Source of the DNA: Planctomycetaceae bacterium
GTDB taxonomy: Bacteria > Planctomycetota > Planctomycetia > Pirellulales > Pirellulaceae
NCBI GenBank assembly: GCA_012959465.1
Contig: DUDC01000024.1
Coordinates: 1 to 43,970, forward strand
Length of the DNA: 43,970 bases
Reading direction: 5' to 3'
A program made the position numbers and the translations under genes. A model generated the notes under the pieces. The model saw nothing but the letters and a program-made list of their open reading frames with translations, was not told the origin of the DNA and made no database searches. Positions 17,844-24,745 of the stretch are shown here, in pieces (position 1 is the stretch's first letter; every line of letters begins with the position of its first letter).

Positions 17844-19310
17844 TCATTTCACTTGAAACGAAAACAGTTTGGCCCGTTGTAATTTGAATTGCAGACGGAC
17901 GTTTGTTCCAGAGAGTCGCTTGAGCGATGCATCACGCCACTGAACTTCTGCCCGTAAGGCGTCGGTGGTGATCGGTACACATGAAGCCGCTTCGTAGCCT
18001 CGAATGGACTCGCCGCTCTCGTTGATGACGGCTATCCGCAGTTCGCCACCAAGGCTCTCTACGTTAATCAGCAGTTGTTCGCCTTCCAACTTAAACACCT
18101 TGGTAGTCAGTGAACCACTCTCCTTTTTCGGTTCCATCGACACGAAGCGATCCAATGGGAGTGTCGCCAGGCCGATCGCCGCTTTATTTTCTTTTGCACC
18201 GTGCTCTTTTTTCCATCCCGAATAGAAAAACAACATCCGATCGCCGACGACGATCTCGGGACTGACAAAATTCATCTGTGACTCCCACGATCCTGCTGGT
18301 CCGAGTGGGAAGAAGCGACGATTGCGATCGACTCGCGTCCACTGGATTGTGTCGCGACTGATCATCAAGGCCGTATCCACTGTCCCGGCTAGCCGAACGC
18401 CGTCGTTGCGAACACCACGTTTGTTTGCCGTGTGAAACAAGTAGAGGTAACCAAAGTGAATCCCTTGATAGCTCTGAGAACCAAGAAAGTGAGAACAGGC
18501 GTGATAGAATTCCAGGTCTGGGTCATCGTCTTCCAATCGCTGAATGACCAACTGCCCACCAGACCAGTTCTTCATATCCTCACTTTCCGTTCGCCAGATT
18601 GCCCGATAGCGATGACCGTCCACGGCGTCTTTGCTCCACTGCTGCTCGATCAGAAAGAAGCGCGGGTTGCTGGTTACTTTGCCGCCACTCACGTGGCGGA
18701 GGTCACCGATCCGCTTTTCTGTCGTCCAGTGCAAGCCGTCGGCGGACGACGCTGCGAATTCGGTCAAATTTGGCACGTTGTCGATATAGACTGCCAGAAA
18801 CCGACGCTGTGCATCGTCTTGTTGCGGATTCAGAACAACGTATCGCGTGCGTGCGAATTTTCCTTCGCCACGCAGTACGATGTTATTGTTCTTCGTTCCG
18901 TCCGGTCCTACGTGCAGGTTTAGAGTTGGCTTTTCCCACTTCTCGCCGTCCTTCGAGCGAGCGTAACAGGTGTAGGTCGAGTCAGCGGTGACGGTCCAAT
19001 AATACATGTGATAGACGCCTTCCTGCGGATCCCAGAGGACGCAGGGCATTTGCAGGATTTTCCCTTCCCACGGCTGATCGGCAATGAGAATCGGGCGATC
19101 TGCAGATCGCTTGGGCTGTTGGACGATGCGGATTAGTCCAGTTTGCTTTGCCACCAGATAGTCGTCCACAAACAGCTGCCGCCGTGTACCCACATCGACG
19201 ATGTCGGCCGCCCATGACCTGCCCAAGCTGAAAAGCACGATTACGAGTACGAATAAAATACGAGTCAATGCGATGCGCCTTCTTGCGAGTTCTCCCAACG
19301 TCGACGCCAT
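17844..19310 (-). CDS. Secreted five-bladed-propeller protein, GH32/GH43-like (uncharacterised)
   Basis: The protein has 488 residues with a signal peptide to about residue 35 (LFSLGRSWAAD). It reads VGTRRQLFVDDYLVA at the start of the mature part. Repeated blade-like segments follow (MYYWTVTADSTYTCYARSKD, YRAIWRTESEDMKNW, TALMISRDTIQWTR) with the aromatic/acidic pattern of the GH32/43/68 propeller superfamily. A beta-sandwich-like C-terminal part runs from about residue 395 (LLINVESLGGELRIAVINESG). Planctomycetes carry many such proteins, usually annotated as hypothetical or GH32-like. I cannot confirm all three catalytic acids, so enzymatic activity on fructans or other glycans is a suggestion only. 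It is divergent from the PQQ-like gene at 19461. Confidence 0.8.
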   Translation of the reverse strand: MASTLGELARRRIALTRILFVLVIVLFSLGRSWAADIVDVGTRRQLFVDDYLVAKQTGLIRIVQQPKRSADRPILIADQPWEGKILQMPCVLWDPQEGVYHMYYWTVTADSTYTCYARSKDGEKWEKPTLNLHVGPDGTKNNNIVLRGEGKFARTRYVVLNPQQDDAQRRFLAVYIDNVPNLTEFAASSADGLHWTTEKRIGDLRHVSGGKVTSNPRFFLIEQQWSKDAVDGHRYRAIWRTESEDMKNWSGGQLVIQRLEDDDPDLEFYHACSHFLGSQSYQGIHFGYLYLFHTANKRGVRNDGVRLAGTVDTALMISRDTIQWTRVDRNRRFFPLGPAGSWESQMNFVSPEIVVGDRMLFFYSGWKKEHGAKENKAAIGLATLPLDRFVSMEPKKESGSLTTKVFKLEGEQLLINVESLGGELRIAVINESGESIRGYEAASCVPITTDALRAEVQWRDASLKRLSGTNVRLQFKLQRAKLFSFQVK

Positions 19311-19460
19311 CAGTTTACCTCAGTCAGACTCGGGGTCAAAAACCGCGGCGTCGTTCGTCAGCATGGGAACTTCCGAGATGTTATGCTGACGCCAATGGAA
19401 GATGTCACTCAGACGGTGATGTCGGCTTCGGATATCTAAACAAAATGGACCTATCAAGCC

Positions 19461-20750
19461 ATGCTCAAAACTCGCGTTCAGGCCGCAACATTGGTTTTTC
19501 TCCTAACGAGCGGCTTTGCATTGGCCGAAAACGGTCCGGAGTGGCCGCGGTGGCGGGGGCCCTTTGACAACGGCAGCACGGAAGTGGGCAGCTATCCCAT
19601 TCACTTCGATGCGAATAACGCGTTGTGGCGCGCGGCATTGCCAGGCAAAGGCTCTTCGACTCCGATTGTGTTCAATCAATCCATTTACGTTACGGCACCG
19701 GTCGATGGCAAGGACGCGCTTGTTTCCTTTGACTGGGCGGGAGGCAAACGGTGGGCAACCACTTTTGGAAGCGAGGTCCGAGGCAAGCATCGCAATGGAT
19801 CTGGAAGTAACGCTTCTCCCGTCACCGACGGCAATGCAGTGTTTGTGTACTTCAAGAGTGGCACATTGGCGGCCGTGGAGCTTGACGGATCCGTGCGATG
19901 GAATACGAATCTCGTCGAGCGGTTTGGGAAGGACACGTTGTTCTGGGACCACGGTACGTCGCCCGTATTGACAAACAAATACGTAGTCATGGCACGCATG
20001 CATAAAGGCGAATCGTGGCTGGCCGCGTTTGATAAGACAAACGGTGCTATGGTCTGGAAGGTCGCACGCAACTACTCCACTCCGGTCGAATGCGATCACG
20101 GCTATACCACCCCGCTCACGATTCAGCATAACGGCAAAGAGGCACTACTTGTCTGGGGAGCGGAGCATCTGACAATTCACGACACGGCGGATGGAAAACT
20201 GCTCTGGACGTGTGGCGATTTTAATCCGGGATCCAACAAACTGTGGCCGGCAATTGCCACACCGGTGATCGTCGACGACATGGCCATCATCGCCTACGGG
20301 CGAAACGATCGTGGTAAACCGAGGCTGCATGGGATCCGCCTCGGAGGCAGTGGCGATGTGACCGCGACGAACCGCGTTTGGAAACGAAACGACGTGGGCA
20401 CTTTTGTGCCGTCACCAGTTGTCTACAAAGGCCGCGTGTACATCGTCCGAGATCGAGGTCAGGTCGAGTGTATCGAACCGAAAACAGGAGAGACGATCTG
20501 GAGTGATGCTCTTCCCAAAAGCGGAGCGGCTTTTTACGCGTCGCCACTCATCGCCGGCGGCAAGCTCTACGCACCTCGCGAGGACGGAGTGGTCTTTGTA
20601 GCCTCGATCGATGACAATAAGCTGGAACTTCTCGCTGAAAATGACATGGGTGAACGAGTGATCGGGTCTCCGATACCAGTGTTGAATCGCATCTTTATTC
20701 GTGGCGGGAAACATCTTTTCTGTTTGGCCGCTCCGCAGTCGGGCGACTGA
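19461..20750 (+). CDS. Secreted PQQ-like beta-propeller protein
   Basis: The protein has 429 residues with a signal peptide (residues 1-22, TSGFALAEN). It starts with the motif WPRWRGPFDNGS typical of planctomycete PQQ-like proteins. Blades include GTLAAVELDGSVRWN, WLAAFDKTNGAMVWK, GQVECIEPKTGETIW and GVVFVASIDDNKLELL. It makes one eight-blade-like propeller. It resembles the product of the gene at 23023-24300, its probable paralogue in the window. Exported; no haem motif. Function unassigned: either a quinoprotein-type enzyme or a scaffold. Downstream is a composite repeat (20768-20843) that probably marks the transcript end. Confidence 0.9.
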   Translation: MLKTRVQAATLVFLLTSGFALAENGPEWPRWRGPFDNGSTEVGSYPIHFDANNALWRAALPGKGSSTPIVFNQSIYVTAPVDGKDALVSFDWAGGKRWATTFGSEVRGKHRNGSGSNASPVTDGNAVFVYFKSGTLAAVELDGSVRWNTNLVERFGKDTLFWDHGTSPVLTNKYVVMARMHKGESWLAAFDKTNGAMVWKVARNYSTPVECDHGYTTPLTIQHNGKEALLVWGAEHLTIHDTADGKLLWTCGDFNPGSNKLWPAIATPVIVDDMAIIAYGRNDRGKPRLHGIRLGGSGDVTATNRVWKRNDVGTFVPSPVVYKGRVYIVRDRGQVECIEPKTGETIWSDALPKSGAAFYASPLIAGGKLYAPREDGVVFVASIDDNKLELLAENDMGERVIGSPIPVLNRIFIRGGKHLFCLAAPQSGD

Positions 20751-20767
20751 GGTCAATATGATCCGAA

Positions 20768-20843
20768 GACGCTAGCCTCGGGTGTTACCACCACACATTA
20801 AACGGACAAGAAACACTGGCAGAGCCAGTGCCACGCATATTGA
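20768..20843. repeat. Composite intergenic repeat: family 1 + family 2
   Basis: GACGCTAGCCTCGGGT (20768-20783) is family 1. CACTGGCAGAGCCAGTGCCACGC begins at 20814 and is a family-2 palindrome, followed by ATATTGA. Next to it, ATTGAATCAAC is directly repeated (about 20839 and 20854). The order and spacing resemble the copy at 6379-6443. Confidence 0.75.
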
Positions 20844-20946
20844 ATCAACCCACATTGAATCAACTCTGACTTGTAGTAATTCGCCTATCAGATCACAATG
20901 TCAGTGATGATCACTACGCACCATTCTTGTTTACTTGGGGACGATT

Positions 20947-21600
20947 GTGATTTTTAACCGGGGACTCTCGTTTTTGAGTGGGCAGCGATTGAGATGGATT
21001 TTTGCTGCCGCAATGCTGCTCGGTCTTTCATCTTGCGGAGAAGATCCGAATGTTGTTGAAGAAGTTGAACCGGTGCCCACGGAACGGGCGACGAAAGTAC
21101 CAACACCCGTGACCATCGAACCGGTCGACGTGGAATTGACGGCGATGTCTCTTCAGCAGTTGCGAGATCGACTAAGCGATCTAAAGGGGAAGATAGTCGT
21201 CGTCGACTTGTGGGCACTTTGGTGATCGCACTGCATTGCGGAACTCCCGCATCTCGTGCAGTTGCAAGAGAAATACCCTGAAAGAATCCACGCGATTACG
21301 TTGAACATCGAATTTGACGGAGAGGGAGAGCCCACCGAGGAATTGCAGGAGAAAGTCCGCTCAATGCTCTCCCGCCGCGGCATCTCTTGCGAGAGCATTC
21401 TCTGCAGCGACCAACTCAAGACCACGATGAGCGAGCTAGAGATCGCCGGGCTACCGGCAGTACTGATTTTCAACGCTGAGGGCGAGCTAATACGGAAATT
21501 TGATTCGGACTTCGGCTACGAAGGGCAAGTCACTCCACTGATCGACGCACTCGTTAACGGAACGTCGTCGAGCGACCCTAACGGCGGTAAGCAACCGTAG
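20947..21600 (+). CDS. TlpA/thioredoxin-like selenoprotein lipoprotein (TGA at 21223-21225 read as Sec)
   Basis: Read through one in-frame TGA, the gene gives 217 residues. I choose the GTG at 20947-20949, with GGGGA five bases before it; a TTG at 20935 is less likely. Residues 1-29 are a lipoprotein signal with lipobox L-S-S-C30. A proline/acid-rich linker follows, then a thioredoxin fold. GKIVVVDLWALW leads straight to U93-S-H-C96 and then IAELPHLVQLQEKYP. Canonical TlpA proteins have W-C-x-x-C-x-x-E-L-P here, so Sec replaces the first, nucleophilic cysteine. The cis-proline loop AGLPAVLIF and the final strand GELIRKF are intact. It should be a membrane-anchored periplasmic disulfide reductase or peroxidase-like enzyme. 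A hairpin suited to Sec insertion follows the TGA. Partners are not evident locally. If Sec is not made, the product would be a useless 92-residue stub. Confidence 0.85.
21252..21271 (+). promoter_or_regulatory. Candidate bSECIS element of the thioredoxin-like selenoprotein
   Basis: TCTC (21252-21255), a G-A mismatch, TGC, loop AGTT (21260-21263), GCA, GAGA (21268-21271) form a short hairpin. Its loop starts 34 bases after the TGA and has G second. The loop AGUU matches the AGUUU loop of the other candidate. A competing 5-bp hairpin TGCGG/CCGCA (21237-21251) has a loop without a favourable G. Confidence 0.55.
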
Positions 21601-21624
21601 ACGCATCGAATCCCGCGCCGAGAT

Positions 21625-21803
21625 TCAAGCGGATGTTGACACTGCCTGAGTGGGTAAGGAAGCGAATTGATTTACGATCGATATCAATTTCGCGCGATCG
21701 ACCGACTTGGACAGATAATCGTCACATCCAGCATCGATGCACTTCGCTCGGTCGGCGCGAGCTCAATTCCGTCCATCTCGGGCATTTGCACGTCGAGTAG
21801 AAC
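21625..21803 (-). pseudogene. Remnant of a response-regulator receiver (REC) domain with internal deletion
   Basis: On the minus strand 21803-21760 reads VLLDVQMPEMDGIEL, the classic phosphoacceptor strand and loop of a receiver domain. After a frame change near 21746 comes AKCIDAGCDDYLSKSVDRAKLISIV, the region around the conserved lysine, then a tail ending in a TGA at 21625. The stretch between them in intact domains (about 25-30 residues, including the conserved Ser/Thr) is missing. It looks like the C-terminal receiver of a hybrid histidine kinase. The canonical KP after the lysine region is KS here. No kinase part remains. Bases 21810-21975 also hold an open minus frame (MKIQPFREGNFDGVYRLYR...) that I could not identify. 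Confidence 0.75.
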
Positions 21804-21975
21804 TGGCCCCCTCCCTCGTACTGGATCAAAGTCTGGGGGGTGGTCAGCCTCACGTTGTGGTGAAACGGTAGATCGATCGTTTGATTGCGATACAGGCGAT
21901 AAACACCGTCGAAGTTGCCTTCACGAAACGGCTGGATCTTCATCAATTTTGCGGACCGGTTGAATGACGAGAGAT

Positions 21976-22962
21976 TCAATCTGGTGTGAGTGGCGGCTGT
22001 TCGCGAGCGATCGAGTAGTCACGTTCCTTGATCGCCGGATGTCCCATCGGACCAAAACTATCGAACTCGCCGCATTGGTCATCTCCGGGAACAAACGTCA
22101 CTTCAATCCCCGTCTCGCGGACGTCACACCGATGAAAGCCGAACCGAGTATCTGCGTCCGGCCAACGTTCGGCGAGTTGGCTCGTATTGCCGGCCGCTTG
22201 TGTGCGATACAGACGGATGCCGTCGACGAGTTGTACCGGTCGACCCGTGTGAACATGGCCACAGAATAGGATGTCAACGCCAGCGTCCTGTAGCAGTTTC
22301 CAGAGACGTTGCCGGTGCGGTGGACCGATCGAAAAGTACCAGTTGTCATATTCGTCGCCGTTGGTCATGTCCCAATCAGGTTCGTCCGGCCGCTCGATGA
22401 ACGGCCAGTAGTGCATCATTGCCACATGGTGTTGAGTCGGCGAGAGCGTAGGAAGTCGTTCGAGCAATCTCCAGAGTCGATCCTCGTGGGGCAAGTCTGA
22501 CCCGGCGACCGCCGCGTAAAAGCCTGTGAAACGAACATCCCGATAGACAAACGTCCAGTGAATAGGCCCAAAGTATGACGCGAACAACTGCAATCTTTGC
22601 TCTGTCATGTTCAAGTCCAAGTCGTTCCAATCCAGGCCCTGCTCGGCCCACTTACGCTTGAACCCATTGTGGTGAGCATGCTTGTTGCCGACATCCATAT
22701 TGCCGGGAATCACAAACGTTGGAAAAGGTAAAGTCTCCAAGTCCTCGCGAGCTTGGCGATATTCGAATTCATGCGATTCGCCATCGCGAGTCAAGTCGCC
22801 ACCATGCAAGAGAAACTCTGCATTGATCGTCGTCATCTGACGTCTGATCGCTTCCCATCGCCGATTGATGGCTGGACGAAAGCGGTACGAACGGGGAGTC
22901 CCCATGTGATTGTCGTTGACATGCAGGAATGTCCAGGCGCTGTTTGGCTTAGGAAACGACAT
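21976..22962 (-). CDS. Calcineurin-like metallophosphoesterase
   Basis: The 328-residue protein has the dinuclear-metal phosphoesterase blocks in order: VNDNHMG (D17-x-H19), LLHGGDLTRDGE near 52-63, PGNMD near 85-89, MMHYWPF near 183, and CGHVHTGRP near 234. One departure is that the third block is GNMD, not the usual GNHD/E, so the normally catalytic His is Met. No signal peptide is seen, so it should be cytoplasmic unless a different start is used. Substrate (phosphodiester, nucleotide or phosphoprotein) cannot be told. It follows the PQQ-like gene on the same strand by 60 bases and may share its transcript. Confidence 0.9.
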   Translation of the reverse strand: MSFPKPNSAWTFLHVNDNHMGTPRSYRFRPAINRRWEAIRRQMTTINAEFLLHGGDLTRDGESHEFEYRQAREDLETLPFPTFVIPGNMDVGNKHAHHNGFKRKWAEQGLDWNDLDLNMTEQRLQLFASYFGPIHWTFVYRDVRFTGFYAAVAGSDLPHEDRLWRLLERLPTLSPTQHHVAMMHYWPFIERPDEPDWDMTNGDEYDNWYFSIGPPHRQRLWKLLQDAGVDILFCGHVHTGRPVQLVDGIRLYRTQAAGNTSQLAERWPDADTRFGFHRCDVRETGIEVTFVPGDDQCGEFDSFGPMGHPAIKERDYSIAREQPPLTPD

Positions 22963-23022
22963 TTAGATTTTCATTTAGGCTTCGTGTCTTTGTGTCATGT
23001 GGGAGCTCATCATGAACTCGCC

Positions 23023-24300
23023 TCAGTCGGCCGGGCGTTTGCCAATGCAAAACAGGTGCTGTTCCGAGCGAATGTACAAGTTACCCTGCGAAACGGCCAT
23101 CGATGCCTTACATTTTTCGTCGATACGATTGCGGGCGAGAATTTTGAGGTCGGGTCCAGCTTCGATCACCACCGACTCACCATCGGCTTCGGTTAGAAAA
23201 TAGATCTTTCCATCGGCATAGATAGGTGAAGCAGCATGTTTGCCACCGATTCGATCCTGCCAGGCAATGTCACCGGTCGCGGCGCGAAAACACGTGACGA
23301 TACCGGTGTCGGTCACCGAATAGATGTTGGGTTTGACGTACAGTAGCGATGCTAGTGACGGCACGCCCTTCTTCTGCTCCCAGGCCATATGTGACTGAGT
23401 GACATCTCCTTTGCCACCGGCGCGGATCGCTCGTATTGTCGGAGCTTCAAAACCCGAGCAACTGAAAACAAGTCCATCACCAACGACAATCGACGGGGTG
23501 ACACCTTCACCCTTGCTGTAGATTGACCAGATCAATCGGCCGTCGGTCGGATCAAAGCCTTGGACCCTGTCACCCGCTCCGCTGACAATCTGATCGGCAC
23601 CCTTGTGGCGTAGAACATTCGGCGTGACGTGGGCCAATCGTGACAGGCCTCGTTTTCCCCGCCAGCGAATTTTTCCCGTCGCTTTGTCGACGGCCAGCAA
23701 TACAGCATCCCCCCAAGGAATCTTCCAACCCACCTTGTTGTTATCGCCGTCGCTGCTGCCGTCATACGGCATGATCACCAGGTCCCGATAGAGGATTGGA
23801 GATGCCGCTAGACCGTGATGGCTGTAGAACTTGATTTCGTGATTCGTCCAAGCGATTTCGCCATCGAAATCAACGGCGACCATTCTGCCGCCACTAAAGA
23901 CGGCATAGACGTGGCGACCATCGGTGGTCGGAGTCGGAGTGGCATGCGAGTTCTCATTGCGCTTCTTGCGGATCTGCTGCTCAAAAACCCTCGTGTTCCA
24001 GCGGATGTTGCCGGATCGTCGGTCGACACAGATAACGTGACACGACGTGCCGTCATCGGTCGTCGAGGTCACAAACACATGGTCGCCGTGGACGACCGGA
24101 GACGACCAACCCTCGCCGGGAATGGTCGTTTTCCAGGCAATGTTGTCCGTGTTGCTCCATTTGATCGGAAGATTTGTTTCCGACGAGATTCCCTGCCCAG
24201 TCGGTCCGCGAAAACTCGACCAGTCTTCCGCTACCAGCGGTGAAACGCAAACCGAGAGAAGTAAGGAGATACATAACATGTTGACCAGGTGGTAGTTCAT
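23023..24300 (-). CDS. Secreted PQQ-like beta-propeller protein
   Basis: The protein is 425 residues from the ATG at 24298-24300, which has GAGGG four bases upstream; an in-frame start at 24339 lacks this. A signal peptide runs to about residue 24 (VSPLVAED). It opens with WSSFRGPTGQGIS and carries propeller blades such as SCHVICVDRRSGNIRWN, GRMVAVDFDGEIAWT, AVLLAVDKATGKIRW and GIVTCFRAATGDIAW. Same architecture as the product of 19461-20750. The product is exported; I assign no enzymatic activity. Gene order with the metallophosphoesterase 60 bases downstream suggests a two-gene transcript. Confidence 0.9.
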   Translation of the reverse strand: MNYHLVNMLCISLLLSVCVSPLVAEDWSSFRGPTGQGISSETNLPIKWSNTDNIAWKTTIPGEGWSSPVVHGDHVFVTSTTDDGTSCHVICVDRRSGNIRWNTRVFEQQIRKKRNENSHATPTPTTDGRHVYAVFSGGRMVAVDFDGEIAWTNHEIKFYSHHGLAASPILYRDLVIMPYDGSSDGDNNKVGWKIPWGDAVLLAVDKATGKIRWRGKRGLSRLAHVTPNVLRHKGADQIVSGAGDRVQGFDPTDGRLIWSIYSKGEGVTPSIVVGDGLVFSCSGFEAPTIRAIRAGGKGDVTQSHMAWEQKKGVPSLASLLYVKPNIYSVTDTGIVTCFRAATGDIAWQDRIGGKHAASPIYADGKIYFLTEADGESVVIEAGPDLKILARNRIDEKCKASMAVSQGNLYIRSEQHLFCIGKRPAD

Positions 24301-24367
24301 CGATCCCTCACAGTGTTTAAATGCGTTTAGCCGGGGCACTGCCGATTATCTTATCCGACGATTTAAT

Positions 24368-24508
24368 GTGTGGCACTGGCAGAGCCCAAAAGTGTACGGT
24401 AAATGAAAGACTGGGGCATTGTATTGCGGGCTCGTCAAGATGCTAACCACAAGCCCCGACGCTTTCGCGTACAGGACAAAAGCACTGGCAGAGCCAGTGC
24501 CACACACT
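24368..24508. repeat. Two family-2 copies (one half, one complete) with a family-1-like module
   Basis: TGTGTGGCACTGGCAGAGCCC (24368-24387) is a family-2 left arm that breaks off before the right arm. About 100 bases on, CCCCGACGCTTTCGCGTACAG (24454-24474) is a degenerate family-1/CGGACGC-type module, and CACTGGCAGAGCCAGTG (24483-24499) continues as CCACACACTGA. The rest of 24301-24664 shows no gene apart from the hairpin at 24536. Confidence 0.7.
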
Positions 24509-24535
24509 GATTCCGTGCGGCGTTGTGTTTTGAGT

Positions 24536-24561
24536 GCGGTGACTTGTCACCGCTTTTTTTT
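24536..24561 (+). terminator. Strong intrinsic-terminator-like hairpin with T-run
   Basis: GCGGTGAC (24536-24543), loop TT, GTCACCGC (24546-24553) followed by eight T residues. It is oriented to stop plus-strand transcripts, yet no plus-strand gene precedes it; the flanking minus gene starts at 24300. It may be a leader attenuator for the gene at 24746, the end of an unannotated small RNA, or part of another dispersed palindrome family. Confidence 0.7.
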
Positions 24562-24745
24562 AGAACTGACTTTAACGATTACAACCGCACGATCCGTACA
24601 ACGAAGTTGATCATACGACACCAAACGAAGGAATCGGACTCAAAAAACGAGTAATCGAGGATACGTGTCGCAGCGCATCTGGGGTAAGATGAGGTCTTTT
24701 GCCGCGGCAATGCGGCGGACGTTTTCCGGACTGCAGGAAACACCG

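Noticed and set aside
21237-21251. TGCGG/CCGCA hairpin as the SECIS of the TlpA-like gene
   Set aside because: Its loop AACTC lacks a G in the first two positions and starts only 16 bases from the TGA, at the edge of the recalled range. The AGUU hairpin fits better, though both may form.
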